Made by a program: the position numbers and the translations under genes
Notes under the pieces: generated by a model
The model's database searches: none
What the model saw: the letters and a program-made list of their open reading frames with translations, nothing else
Told to the model about the DNA's origin: nothing
Assembly: GCA_050247235.1 (NCBI GenBank)
Contig: JBFWUN010000023.1
Location: 1-64,000, forward strand
DNA length: 64,000 nucleotides
Direction of reading: 5' to 3'
Source: CAIKBL01 sp050247235
Lineage (GTDB): Bacteria; Pseudomonadota; Gammaproteobacteria; Ga0077536
In this document: positions 15,836 through 25,320 of the stretch, piece after piece
Layout: the number at the start of each line of letters is the position of its first letter
How positions within the stretch are numbered: the first letter of the stretch is position 1

Positions 15836-16294
15836 TTACTTGCACCACGCCTCGATACTCTTGTCTGTCTCGCCGACGCGGCGGACGCGTTCTTCTTCGG
15901 AGATGTATTGCAGCTCGCCCTTTTCGTTCTTCTCGCGCAGGCGGCGGGACGTCTCGAGCTGCGTGCGTATCTCGCGCGCCTTCCTGCACTTCTCCGCTTT
16001 CTCCTCGGCACTGGGGCCCTTCGGAGGTTCGGTTTTGGCCGCTTGTGCCGGTTCTTTCGGCGCGGTCCGCGCACGCAGCTGCTCGATTGCCTCGGGGGAT
16101 TCCTTCGCGTACCGGGGCTTGACCACCTCGCGGGCGCCTTGCGGCGGCGGTGTCGCCGAGAAAACCGTCTGACCGTTCTCGTCCTTCCATTGGTAGATCT
16201 GTGCCGCCGGCGCGATGGCGACCACGGCCGTGAGCGCCATGCCCGTCAGCAGCCGGGCCATGCGGGGGACCGGAAGCGCCATCATCGCCAGCAT
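15836..16294 (-). CDS. DUF4124 domain-containing exported protein
   Basis: A 152-residue protein with a hydrophobic N-terminus (MARLLTGMALTAVVAIAPAAQ) that reads as a signal peptide. A short DUF4124 module follows (IYQWKDENGQTVFSATPP), then a charged helical region rich in Lys/Glu/Arg ending SIEAWCK. DUF4124 proteins are periplasmic and of unknown function. It is the last gene downstream of pilE and overlaps it by 13 bp. Translation may begin at the ATG at 16294, or at 16261 immediately before the signal peptide. Convergent with ispH. Confidence 0.75.
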   Translation of the reverse strand: MLAMMALPVPRMARLLTGMALTAVVAIAPAAQIYQWKDENGQTVFSATPPPQGAREVVKPRYAKESPEAIEQLRARTAPKEPAQAAKTEPPKGPSAEEKAEKCRKAREIRTQLETSRRLREKNEKGELQYISEEERVRRVGETDKSIEAWCK

Positions 16295-16728
16295 GTTTCC
16301 ACGTCACCGATCTCCGTAGCCTTCGTCCCACGCGAGTCCAATGAGAGATCGCCGCACTTGGGATCGTTGTGGGGTGCCACCGGGGTAACGGTCGCCACGT
16401 AGCAAGTGGCGATATCGCCACCACCAGGGCACTCCTCCACACTCGCCTCGTAGTGACCCTCCGCCGACGCAGGCGTATCGCTGGCAAAGCCGAGATCGGA
16501 CAGATCCTCGGTGTAGGTGTTGTTGTCGAAGTAATACCGTTCCATGCGGGCAGAAATCTCTGAGAGCAGCGCCTTGGCTTCCGCCCGCTTCGCGCGCCGC
16601 GTGTACTCCTGGTAGCTCGGATATGCGACCGACGCCAGGATTCCCACGATGACGACGACCATCATGAGTTCGATCAGCGTGATGCCGCGCTGGGCGCGCG
16701 GGCTTCCTTGAAACTTCACTGGGTACAT
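16282..16728 (-). CDS. pilE: Type IV pilin-like protein PilE
   Basis: A 148-residue pseudopilin. The type III leader is MYPVKFQGSPRAQRG, cleaved before ITLIELMMVVVIVGILASVAYPSYQEYTRR, with the essential Glu5. The C-terminal half holds two Cys pairs (EECPGGGDIATCY and KCGDL...ETCWR) forming the D-region. The start at 16728 has a GGGAGAAG ribosome-binding site. As the last pilin gene of the fimT-pilVWXY1E operon it is the PilE minor pilin of the P. aeruginosa type rather than the major pilin. Confidence 0.88.
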   Translation of the reverse strand: MYPVKFQGSPRAQRGITLIELMMVVVIVGILASVAYPSYQEYTRRAKRAEAKALLSEISARMERYYFDNNTYTEDLSDLGFASDTPASAEGHYEASVEECPGGGDIATCYVATVTPVAPHNDPKCGDLSLDSRGTKATEIGDVETCWR

Positions 16729-16778
16729 CGGGCTTCTCCCGCGCGACCGGCTTGCCGGTCGCGCATGGTTTATCTGAC

Positions 16779-19700
16779 TCACTCGGCGCTGCGATGTTCG
16801 CGCCAGGAGATCTCGCCGTTGAAGATCTGGTCATCGAAGTCGATTGCCTCGCAGGCGATGGCGGCGGTTGACGTCGTGGCACATAGCCGTCCGCCCTTTG
16901 GCCCGTCGCCATCTTCAGTCGCGTCTCTATCCGACAGCGAACTGCTGGCGCCCCCAAAGACGTCGCCACTCTCAACCTTTCCCTCAATGCGCGTTACTTC
17001 GTAACTGTCAGGATCAGTCCCGTCTCCGCGCATAGGAGATGGGGGTGATTCAGTTACCCCGTCGTCGCAGTCGCAGGGAATGTCGCCAAATACGCCACTC
17101 AAGGTCGGCATCCCTGTAAACGTAGATAGGCCGAGTAAAATACTTGACCCCTCTGCAGTACATACAGCGGTGTCGGGTGTAAACGCGGGTACCAAAATAA
17201 TCCCGCCGATCGCCGTCATACCACTAACCCCACGCTGCGCAGGCGTCGTGCCGCTGGCGGCGAAATCCCGACGCCAGCCGCCGGCGCTGATGATTTCGGC
17301 CGCAACCGCCTTCAGGGTCGTTGAGGGCGTGGTGGTTCCGTCGAACGAGACGCCGCCGCTCGAAAACACCCGCGCGTTGGTGACATCAAACAGCGCATCG
17401 GCGTCCACCACGGCGTCCAGCGCATCGGAGCCGTTTGGAATCGTGTCAACGACACCGATCATTGTCTGCCGGCGAACAGTCGACTTGTCTGCGGTCGTCT
17501 CGAACCGCCCGGATGCCGCGACCACCCATCGGCGCAGACGGTCATCCAGCCGCAGGGTGGGCGCCTGGGAGAACGGCTGGTTCAGATCCGACACGAGCCG
17601 GAACGGTGCGGTCCAGTCATCGGGCGAGACTTCCTCGTTCATCGAGATGCGGAACAACGCACCGTGGTTGACGGTATCGAGATCCGAAGAAGCTCCCACT
17701 GTACCGAAGTAAATCGCATCGCTCTTGTAATTGAAGTTGTAATCCACACCGGTGATGTCGCCGATGTACATGTTGGCGTTCTTGTCCGCCGTGTCACCAT
17801 CGGCCGTCGTGTTTGGAAGTTCCTTGGTCTCAACGAGACCCGCAAGCGCTGTCACATCGGCGACGTCATCCAGGCCATCGCCGAGCTTCGACAGGTCGTA
17901 GACGAAGATGTTTGCGTTGGACGCACCCGAGAGATAGGACGCGGACGCCAGATCTGACGGGCCCGTGCCCACGACCAGGAACCACTTGTTGTCTTCGCCA
18001 CCTTCGCCCACGTTGTTGACGACGACGGCCTGCGGGACCGATGTCGTGAACTGCAGGTTGGCCGGGGCCAGCTCCGCGAGCACCACCGGCGGATCCTCGG
18101 GATTGGTGATGTCGAGAATCACCACCGCCGACTTGGTTTTCACGTCGTCGCGCGTGTCGCCATCGGCATTGGCAGCGCCCACACCGTCCTGCTCGGTATC
18201 CACGGTGATGCCGGTCGCATCCGAACCGCCGCCGTAGGCCATGGTCGCTACCAGGATGGTTCCCCAGCCGCCGGGATGCGTCCCGGAGGCGCCGTCGTCT
18301 GCGAATATCTTGACGTCGAACACGCGCGCGGCGTTGTCCACCCCGTAGACATGGCTGTAGTCGGTACGGGCGGACCATTGAAGATGGGGCAGCAGGTTTT
18401 TCGGCACGTACGCCCACAGTTCGGCGCCCAGCGGATGGTTGGTCTCGCTGCCGGGACTTTCTTCGAGAAACCCGGTATCGAGCTCGAAGGTCTTGTCGGC
18501 TGCATTAAAGAAGCCGGCGTTGAATGCGTGGATCATGCCGTCGTTGGAGCCCACGTAGACCACTTGCCGCCGGTTCTCGTAGCGACGCCGGAAATCCCGG
18601 TACGAATCGTCGCCGAACACGATGTCGAATGCTTCGCGGGGCTTCTCCACGGAAATCGGCGTCGAGTGCACGATGTCGCCGAGCCGGATGGTTTCGGTGG
18701 CGCCATCACCTGCATAGTCGAGCACTCGTTTGCGCAGACCGGCGACTTCGATTCCACGTGTCCAGTTCACGAGGTCCTCGGCCTCGTCGACGTCGTCCGC
18801 ATCCACCCACATGAAATTCGACGTGGTGAGTCCGTCAGCTTCCAGCGCGACTGCTTCGCCAGTATCGACGGCGCCATCCGTATCGGCATCCATCCAGGTG
18901 AGGATGAACCGGCCCTCGTCGGCCGGATCATCGTAACTGCGATTTGCCGCCAGCGAGCCTTCGTCGATTGCCGACAGCTGTTCGCGCGCGTTCCAGATGG
19001 TCTTCAACTCGGTGAGTTCCGCGACGCTCGAGGTGGATTCCACGAACTCGTCGTCCTTGGAACTGGAGAAGCGCCGCAGTTTCGCCTTGCGCTCGGTGAC
19101 GTCGTAGAAGAGATCCACCACCTTGTCCGTGTTGTAGTCTTCGAGCACACCCTTGAGTCCGCCGTCTTCGCGGATAAAGCCGTCTGAGTCCACCCACAGG
19201 CCGTGCAAAGTGCCGATCCATTTCACTTCGTTGCCGCCGCCGTCCTTGCGCGACGGGTCGTAAATGGCCTGGAACAGCGCGCCGTTGCCGACGCGGTCGT
19301 TGGCCACCACCGCAGCCGAGGTGCCCGAAGACACACGCTCGAGAATCGAGAGGAAGATCGTGTTCAACGCGCTTTCCAGCGCCCCGGGGTTTGTCACGAA
19401 GAAGAAGTTGTCCGGGATACCGTCACCGCCATCCACCTCCGCCCCGGAAGTATCCTTGGCGTCCCATTCGTCGGCGAGATCGGGTTCATCGTTCTCATTC
19501 AGATCCTTGAAGCCGCCCCACTTCGCGGCGTAGAACAGTGGCGATTCCAGGATGCCCGACGCGCCGGTCGCCGACACGGTGAACGTGTGCGCCTGCGCGC
19601 CGCGCTGCCCGCCGGTTTCCGACAGCGCGCGGCAGTTGCTGCAGCCGGGCACACCGGTCGGATCGGTGCCGACGCTGGAGAAGTAGTTCGCACCCTCGAT

Positions 19701-22010
19701 GCCAGAGTACGCATGGAATCCATCCTGCGTGGTCCCGCTGACGACGAACCCGAACAACTGGCCGGTGACAGTCGATTCAGCCACCGTCTTCGTGATGATC
19801 CGGACCGTGGCGGGAGAAACATTGGTATCCACGCGGTACTCGATGGTTCCCCACATGTCCTGGTCGTAGTCACCCCCCTGTTCGCTGTCCTCCCAGTTCA
19901 CGTAGAACTTCGCATAGAAGTGTCCGGTGCCCGTTGCGGCCGTCGTGCTGGTCGCGTCGACGACCTCGCGATGCGGCACCACGATACGGAAATCCACCAG
20001 CGCACCACCCCCATCCTTGGTGGGGTCGTTCGATGCTTCGTTCGTGTTGTTACCGCCTGCCCGCAGGCGGTACGCCGGCAGGATCTTCACGATCTTGTCC
20101 GCGGTGGCGACGCTCGCGCCGATCGGCACGTCGATGACGGGCGTACTCGTCGCGAGCGACACCGCGAACGTATTCACCGTCTGGTCACCCTTGAACGCTG
20201 CGCTGGTGCGCAGGTCGTTGGTGTGGGCGTGGTGCGCGAGACCCGCCATGAAGAACGAGCCGCGGACGGTCGGGGCCTCCGGGCACAGGCCGGAGGCCTC
20301 GCCGAGCGAGGCGATTTCCTTGGAGGTGCAGAACTCGTTGGTGTCAGAGGCTGTGCGACCGACGAAGAAATCTTCTCCCGTGATCCCTTCGCCATCCCCC
20401 ACGGCCTTCGTGGTGGAGGTCACATCGCCGAACGTCGTACTGTAGACCGAGCTCACGTTGTCATACGAACTGACGCTCGCATTGAACACGATCGAGTTAA
20501 GCGATGCACAGAAGTTATCGGTGTTGAGCGGATCCGTGGTCCAGCTGTCCTGAACGAGCCCGGCGATGGAGCCACTGTCCGACGCATTGAACGCCGAGGT
20601 CGGCCCGCGGCCGCTGCTCAGTGCGAAATACCGCAGCGACTCATAGAAAATTTCCGAGATCGGGTTGCCCCAGCTGCGGCACTTGCCTTCTGTGATGTCC
20701 GTCAGCTGAAACGTGCAGTCATCCCCGCCGGCGGTCCGGTCCGTGGAGTCGGCACCGTAGGTGCCGTTGTTGTACGCGTATCCGTAGATCCGCATTGCGT
20801 TCAGTGTGCGGATGATGCCGACCTGGGTGCCGGTCTTCGCGATGAACGTGCCATCCGACGTGTTGACTTCGTCACTCATCGAACCCACGTTTTTGCGCAG
20901 CACGCCACCCGAAATGTTCTTCGCGTAGCTGCCAGTCATCAGGCCGAACTTGATCTGGCCGGCCAGGCCATAGCGCTGCAAAAGACCTTCCGGCTTCAGG
21001 TTGGAGCCGTACGCGGTGCAGTTCTCGAGGTTCTGGTCGCCATCGAAGAAGTCGGACTCGCAGACCTTCACGCGGACGATCTGGTCCCGGGAACCGCTCG
21101 GCGACTTGAGCTCCTTGGATGAGGACGGATCACTGCTGACGGCGAAGATGCCAGATTCCGCGGAATTGTTGCTGTTCCCGTTGTCGCCGTTCTCGTTGTC
21201 CCAGGAGCACTGACGCCGCTCGTTGGCGTTCCAGAGCTGATGGTTCTCCTTGACTACGCGCATCATCGGCGCGGGGTTCGGGGTTTCCGTCGGCGTCGCG
21301 CTCGAAGTCCCTTGCGAACTGCCGGACGACTTGTAGGAGATGTTGCAGATCGTGATGCCTTCGTCACTGTCATCGATACCGTCGGCATCGCCGCCATTGT
21401 CGCCGTCGACCTTCAGCGAGCTGTACGGCACGAGATCATCGATGTCCGCGCCGTTGTAATACTTGGCGAACGCGTGCGCGTCGCCCGGCAGGTGCGCGCG
21501 TTCGAGCACCGTGGCCGTGGCGGTGTCCGTGGAGCGGTATCCGCCGTAGAGAATCTTGCGCACGATGTCCATGCGGGTCATCGTCGCCCAGTTGAGGAAA
21601 TTGCCGCTCCACGCATCGTCGAGCGAGCCGGAACAGTAGTGGTTGTTTGTACCACCCGCCACGCCCACGGCTTCAAACGCGTTATCGGAATCCGAATATC
21701 GATAGCAACGCTCGGCGTGGAAGTAGCCGTAGTACTCGAAGGAATCGTCGTAAGTGCGTTCGATGTCACCGTCTCCGGTGAGATCCGTGTAGTCGTTGTA
21801 CGCCTTCAGCCAGTACTGGTGGTCGAGCGACATCGTCAGCATCACCAGCGGCGGCACGTTCTGCACGATCTCGATGGGGGCGGACGCGAACGTGCTCATC
21901 TCCGCGCCCGACAGGTTGGCTTCGGTGCGTGGCGCCCACAGGAAGGGCAGGGCGGCAAGGCTCAGTGCCAGTCCCTGGCAGAATCCGGCAAAAAGACGAC
22001 GGGTCTTCAT
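16779..22010 (-). CDS. pilY1: Type IV pilus tip adhesin/assembly protein PilY1
   Basis: A very large exported protein (1743 residues) with the signal peptide MKTRRLFAGFCQGLALSLAALPF. The middle and C-terminal parts show the PilC/PilY1 beta-propeller: QVVYVGSNDGMIHAFNAGFF, ELWAYVPKNLLPHLQ and WGTILVATMAYGGG. Asp-rich calcium-type loops occur (for example ITVDTEQDGVGAANADGDTRDD). Together with PilVWX it forms the pilus priming tip and surface-sensing adhesin. P. aeruginosa PilY1 is about 1160 residues, so this one is unusually long. The 3' 300 bp or so (about 17040-17230) look clearly less GC-rich than the rest. Confidence 0.92.
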   Translation of the reverse strand: MKTRRLFAGFCQGLALSLAALPFLWAPRTEANLSGAEMSTFASAPIEIVQNVPPLVMLTMSLDHQYWLKAYNDYTDLTGDGDIERTYDDSFEYYGYFHAERCYRYSDSDNAFEAVGVAGGTNNHYCSGSLDDAWSGNFLNWATMTRMDIVRKILYGGYRSTDTATATVLERAHLPGDAHAFAKYYNGADIDDLVPYSSLKVDGDNGGDADGIDDSDEGITICNISYKSSGSSQGTSSATPTETPNPAPMMRVVKENHQLWNANERRQCSWDNENGDNGNSNNSAESGIFAVSSDPSSSKELKSPSGSRDQIVRVKVCESDFFDGDQNLENCTAYGSNLKPEGLLQRYGLAGQIKFGLMTGSYAKNISGGVLRKNVGSMSDEVNTSDGTFIAKTGTQVGIIRTLNAMRIYGYAYNNGTYGADSTDRTAGGDDCTFQLTDITEGKCRSWGNPISEIFYESLRYFALSSGRGPTSAFNASDSGSIAGLVQDSWTTDPLNTDNFCASLNSIVFNASVSSYDNVSSVYSTTFGDVTSTTKAVGDGEGITGEDFFVGRTASDTNEFCTSKEIASLGEASGLCPEAPTVRGSFFMAGLAHHAHTNDLRTSAAFKGDQTVNTFAVSLATSTPVIDVPIGASVATADKIVKILPAYRLRAGGNNTNEASNDPTKDGGGALVDFRIVVPHREVVDATSTTAATGTGHFYAKFYVNWEDSEQGGDYDQDMWGTIEYRVDTNVSPATVRIITKTVAESTVTGQLFGFVVSGTTQDGFHAYSGIEGANYFSSVGTDPTGVPGCSNCRALSETGGQRGAQAHTFTVSATGASGILESPLFYAAKWGGFKDLNENDEPDLADEWDAKDTSGAEVDGGDGIPDNFFFVTNPGALESALNTIFLSILERVSSGTSAAVVANDRVGNGALFQAIYDPSRKDGGGNEVKWIGTLHGLWVDSDGFIREDGGLKGVLEDYNTDKVVDLFYDVTERKAKLRRFSSSKDDEFVESTSSVAELTELKTIWNAREQLSAIDEGSLAANRSYDDPADEGRFILTWMDADTDGAVDTGEAVALEADGLTTSNFMWVDADDVDEAEDLVNWTRGIEVAGLRKRVLDYAGDGATETIRLGDIVHSTPISVEKPREAFDIVFGDDSYRDFRRRYENRRQVVYVGSNDGMIHAFNAGFFNAADKTFELDTGFLEESPGSETNHPLGAELWAYVPKNLLPHLQWSARTDYSHVYGVDNAARVFDVKIFADDGASGTHPGGWGTILVATMAYGGGSDATGITVDTEQDGVGAANADGDTRDDVKTKSAVVILDITNPEDPPVVLAELAPANLQFTTSVPQAVVVNNVGEGGEDNKWFLVVGTGPSDLASASYLSGASNANIFVYDLSKLGDGLDDVADVTALAGLVETKELPNTTADGDTADKNANMYIGDITGVDYNFNYKSDAIYFGTVGASSDLDTVNHGALFRISMNEEVSPDDWTAPFRLVSDLNQPFSQAPTLRLDDRLRRWVVAASGRFETTADKSTVRRQTMIGVVDTIPNGSDALDAVVDADALFDVTNARVFSSGGVSFDGTTTPSTTLKAVAAEIISAGGWRRDFAASGTTPAQRGVSGMTAIGGIILVPAFTPDTAVCTAEGSSILLGLSTFTGMPTLSGVFGDIPCDCDDGVTESPPSPMRGDGTDPDSYEVTRIEGKVESGDVFGGASSSLSDRDATEDGDGPKGGRLCATTSTAAIACEAIDFDDQIFNGEISWREHRSAE

Positions 22011-22041
22011 GGCATGCTCCAGCAGGTTCGGATCCGAAAGA

Positions 22042-22653
22042 TCAGTTCAGCAGCGCGCGGAACTCGGCGGTGGTCTCGACTCGCGCGTTCCCCGCGCTGT
22101 AGCCCACTGCCCGGATGTGGTAGATGATGTATTTTAGCGTGATCGGGATGCCGAGGATTTTTCCGCTATCGTCTTTCTCTCCGACTTTCGTGATCCACAC
22201 GTCGGTTCGGATGTCCTCCGAATCGATGACGCCGTCGGCATCCACGTCGGAAAAGAAGCGGATGTCCGGGACGTTGTGTCGATCTTCGTCAGGGTCGTAA
22301 AGTTCCGTCAGCGAATACGGCTGGTTGAACGGGGACATGTCTTCATCGTCGTCGACGAGCTCAATGAAGCTCGCGAACTCCTCCAATCCCGGGACACCGG
22401 CCACCGTGTCCGGCACGGTGCCGCCGAGGGCCTCCGGCCAGCGACCCTGGTAATACGTCAGCGAGTCGAGCAGGGGGCCCATCATCATCCGTACGCCCTC
22501 GGAAGCCTGGAACGCCCGCCGGTTGAGCGCGGTGTTCGTCGTCATCTTCAAATCGAGCGTGGTGGAACGCATCGCGACCACGGCTACCATCGTCATGACG
22601 ATGAGCAGCACCAGCGCGACGATCAGCGCGAAACCTCTATGTTGTGTGCGCAT
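22042..22653 (-). CDS. pilX: Minor pilin PilX
   Basis: A 203-residue protein with the short leader MRTQHRG, then FALIVALVLLIVMTMVAVVAMRSTT. The usual Glu5 is absent, as in PilX/GspK-type minor pilins. It also contains a PilX-like RRAFQASEGVRM segment. It is part of the pilus-initiation subcomplex with PilV, PilW and PilY1. It lies between pilW (14 bp) and pilY1 (31 bp) on the minus strand. Confidence 0.88.
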   Translation of the reverse strand: MRTQHRGFALIVALVLLIVMTMVAVVAMRSTTLDLKMTTNTALNRRAFQASEGVRMMMGPLLDSLTYYQGRWPEALGGTVPDTVAGVPGLEEFASFIELVDDDEDMSPFNQPYSLTELYDPDEDRHNVPDIRFFSDVDADGVIDSEDIRTDVWITKVGEKDDSGKILGIPITLKYIIYHIRAVGYSAGNARVETTAEFRALLN

Positions 22654-22667
22654 GCAGGGTTCTCCGT

Positions 22668-23759
22668 TCAGCGGAGGTTGCGGGTCATGTTGCGGCTCTG
22701 GACCGACGCGTTGTACGCCTTGCGCCGGAACATCCGGTCGGCGTCGGCCACCGTGTACTCGAACCCCGCGCCGTCATCACCGCCGTAGAGCCGGTACGTG
22801 CGTTCGTCGGTGAACGTGACGTCACGTTCGGCGTTCCGCAGCACCAGGCTGATGCGCGTGTCCACGACGGTCCGCCACTCCGGTCCGCTGCCGGTGCCAG
22901 CTTCTACATCCGTGGCCGGGAGATAGATGTTCGGTGAATGATCGCCGCTGCGATCCACGCCGTACAGCACTTGGAACTGCTCGACGCCCGCCACCACGTC
23001 TTCCTGCACCAGCACGCCGTCACGCAGCGTGAGGCGTGCCAGGGTGGGAATCGTGTCGTCCGCGGCGTCACACTCGTCAGGATCTCCACGCGCCTGAGAC
23101 GCACAGCGGCGAATGAAGTAGATCTCCACCTTCATGAGGTAGTTCGCGACGAGATCCAGGTTGTCGTCGCCAGCGTCCATGATCTGGATGTCCGGGGGAC
23201 CGGAACCGGCGTCGTACCGGTCTTCGAAATCCGCACCGTCCACGACGTCAGCGCCGCCCGCGGCGCGGGCCCGCAGGAACTGCGTATCGGCGGCCGCGAT
23301 TACCGCAGCATCCGGCAGCCGCTCGGACGCCGCGTAGCGCAGGATGAGTACGTCCGTGTCCGGGAAGTAATCCGCCGCCGGGATACAGTCCAGCGGCGGG
23401 TCATCATCGCCGTCGAACCCTTCGACGCCGTACCCGAGATCGAGGCCGGGATCGTCATTCTCGAGAACCGCGGACTCCGTGCAGTCAGTGGCGGGCGCAT
23501 CGGTCTCCACCGCGATGGATTCCGGCTTGGCCCCGCCGAAATGCCCCGCCATGCGGATGCTGTACTCCAGCTGGTTCAGCGCATAACGGGAGTTCTCGTT
23601 CAGCACGTTCGCGCCTTCCTGGATGCGGTAGGCCTGCTTGTTGCTCGCGAAGAGCTGCACGATGCCGGCGAGCAGGATCAGGCCTACCGTGATCGCCACC
23701 ATCATTTCGATCAGCGTGATCCCACGCTGATTCATGCCGACTGTCAGGTCACTGTTCAT
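22668..23759 (-). CDS. pilW: Minor pilin PilW
   Basis: A 363-residue protein with the leader MNSDLTVGMNQRG before ITLIEMMVAITVGLILLAG (Glu5 present). A large soluble domain with conserved SNKQAYRIQEGANVLNENSR follows; the last segment is typical of PilW. It acts in assembly of the type IV pilus tip. An additional ATG at residue 9 (MNQRG) would give the more usual short leader. Confidence 0.9.
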   Translation of the reverse strand: MNSDLTVGMNQRGITLIEMMVAITVGLILLAGIVQLFASNKQAYRIQEGANVLNENSRYALNQLEYSIRMAGHFGGAKPESIAVETDAPATDCTESAVLENDDPGLDLGYGVEGFDGDDDPPLDCIPAADYFPDTDVLILRYAASERLPDAAVIAAADTQFLRARAAGGADVVDGADFEDRYDAGSGPPDIQIMDAGDDNLDLVANYLMKVEIYFIRRCASQARGDPDECDAADDTIPTLARLTLRDGVLVQEDVVAGVEQFQVLYGVDRSGDHSPNIYLPATDVEAGTGSGPEWRTVVDTRISLVLRNAERDVTFTDERTYRLYGGDDGAGFEYTVADADRMFRRKAYNASVQSRNMTRNLR

Positions 23760-23780
23760 CTCGGGTCGTCCAGTTGCGGT

Positions 23781-24521
23781 CTAGCCGGCCGGCGGTTCGG
23801 CCGGGACAGGTTCACCTTCTCCGTCGTCCCCGCCACCCAATCCGCCTTCGTCTTCGTCGTCTGCGGCCGGCGGGGTGATGCCGTCCACGGCCATGTCGGC
23901 ATACGGGGTCACGCGGACGAAGATGCGTTTCATCGCGACGTCCGTCGCTTCGACATCTCCGTCCCCGTCGCTGTCCCCGAGGTCGTCGGCGCCGACGGTG
24001 CGTTCCATCCAGATGAGCTTGATCGCGTAGATCGCCCCGACGTTGTCACAGCCCCAGTCGTCCGGCGTGAACTCCTCGTTCGGGGTGGAATCGATGCACA
24101 CCGCACCCGCCCCGCCGGGCAGCATGTCCGCGTTCGATTCCATCGGCGCGTCATCCGCCGCGGGGCTGTTCCAGGTCACCAGGTCGTAGATCGCGAGCTG
24201 TTCGCGATTGCAGACGGCGGCCGCGCAGTTCACGTCGAACTCCGTGGGCATTTCGCCGCCCAGGGTGTCGCCTTCCAGGTTGTAGTGTCCCTCGACTACG
24301 CCGGCGGGATTGGCCCGCATGCGATCGGCGAGCGCCTCTGCCTGGGCCACGGCCACCGCGCGCAGCTGTGAGCCCTGCGTGAAACGCATGCCGCTTGCCT
24401 GCAGTCCAGCGATACCGAACAGCCCGATCGAGAAGATCACGATTGCGATCAGGACTTCGAGCAAGGTGAAACCGCGGGATAGCCGCGTGAAATGGCGGGC
24501 GGCAGGCATCATTCGGGGCAC
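23781..24521 (-). CDS. pilV: Minor pilin PilV
   Basis: A 246-residue protein with a prepilin leader ending LSRG and the helix FTLLEVLIAIVIFSIGLFGIAGLQASGMRF, the PilV signature including Glu5. The C-terminus is Asp/Glu/Gly-rich with a Pro-rich end. Its start overlaps the fimT stop by 13 bp, so the pair is coupled. Confidence 0.9.
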   Translation of the reverse strand: MPRMMPAARHFTRLSRGFTLLEVLIAIVIFSIGLFGIAGLQASGMRFTQGSQLRAVAVAQAEALADRMRANPAGVVEGHYNLEGDTLGGEMPTEFDVNCAAAVCNREQLAIYDLVTWNSPAADDAPMESNADMLPGGAGAVCIDSTPNEEFTPDDWGCDNVGAIYAIKLIWMERTVGADDLGDSDGDGDVEATDVAMKRIFVRVTPYADMAVDGITPPAADDEDEGGLGGGDDGEGEPVPAEPPAG

Positions 24522-25120
24522 TCCAGGGCATCACCGGTCGGACCTGTGGCGCTGGGAGCCGTCCGGCCGGTGGGGCTGATCGTCAGCGCACGGGCATGGC
24601 CGGCGCCGCGAAAGTCGCACAACGTGAAAAAGGCATCGTCCAGGTCGCACGCTTCCGTGGCGCCGTCGGCATCGGCGTCACAGCGCGCGATACCCATGCC
24701 GCTGAACGCGATCAGGGCACCGACATCGGCGCCGCCCACGAGCGTGTTGGCGCCCGTCATCGGAGCTTCCACGGCGACGAGGCAGTCGTCCGTGTCGCCT
24801 TCGTTGCAGCCATCACCACCGCCCGCGTCGAATGCCAGGTCGCCGTTGCGGTCCACGAACACCATCCAGCCATCGGACCAGTTGGCGTCGTCGGTGCACG
24901 TATCACCGTCCTCCGACACGCAGACGACGGTCAGCGTGTTCTGCTTGACGGCCTCGCTGCGGGCGAGCGCCAGCGTGCTGTTGAACGTGTTGATCTGGGA
25001 CACGAGACGATTGTCCAGGATGACCGAGCGCATCTGGGGAACGGCGATAGCCAGCCCGATGGCCAGTACGGCAATCGTCAGCATCAGTTCGTGCAAGGTG
25101 AAACCGAGGTGCCTTCTCAT
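24509..25120 (-). CDS. fimT: FimT/GspH-family pseudopilin
   Basis: A 203-residue protein with the leader MRRHLG before FTLHELMLTIAVLAIGLAIAVPQM. The GspH/FimT block follows (LVSQINTFNSTLALARSEAVKQNTLTVVCVS). FimT is a minor pilin, implicated in DNA uptake in some gammaproteobacteria. It is the first gene of the fimT-pilVWXY1E operon. The start at 25120 matches the usual short leader. Confidence 0.88.
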   Translation of the reverse strand: MRRHLGFTLHELMLTIAVLAIGLAIAVPQMRSVILDNRLVSQINTFNSTLALARSEAVKQNTLTVVCVSEDGDTCTDDANWSDGWMVFVDRNGDLAFDAGGGDGCNEGDTDDCLVAVEAPMTGANTLVGGADVGALIAFSGMGIARCDADADGATEACDLDDAFFTLCDFRGAGHARALTISPTGRTAPSATGPTGDALECPE

Positions 25121-25228
25121 GCCGGCAAGTATCGGTACGCCCCGCCCGATCTTCATCGTCGGAACCGCCGAGCGGTAGCGTCGGGCGGCATGAACGGCGG
25201 CCAAGGGTCCCATGGCGCGCGTGTTCGT

Positions 25229-25242
25229 GTGACGGCCGTCAC
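25229..25242. promoter_or_regulatory. Perfect 14-bp palindrome upstream of the Fur-family gene
   Basis: GTGACGGCCGTCAC reads the same on both strands. It lies in the 200-bp divergent region between fimT and the Irr-like gene, 44 bp before the latter's -35. A dimeric regulator operator is possible; the regulator is unknown. Confidence 0.35.
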
Positions 25243-25285
25243 GGGCCGGGGGAAGGCCCGACGCGGGATCGCCCCGGGCGCCGCC

Positions 25286-25314
25286 TTGGCCGGAATCGGG
25301 GGGCTGCGTATACT
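25286..25314 (+). promoter_or_regulatory. Sigma-70 promoter of the Irr-like gene, implying a leaderless mRNA
   Basis: TTGGCC (25286-25291), a 17-bp spacer and TATACT (25309-25314). The expected transcription start, 6-7 nt after the -10, coincides with the ATG at 25321. No Shine-Dalgarno is present between them. Confidence 0.55.
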
Positions 25315-25320
25315 GCCTCC

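Noticed and set aside
19203..21122. A 639-codon open frame on the plus strand opposite pilY1
   Set aside because: It is antisense to a well-supported adhesin gene, has no recognisable domain and no ribosome-binding site, and reflects the lack of stops in GC-rich antisense sequence.
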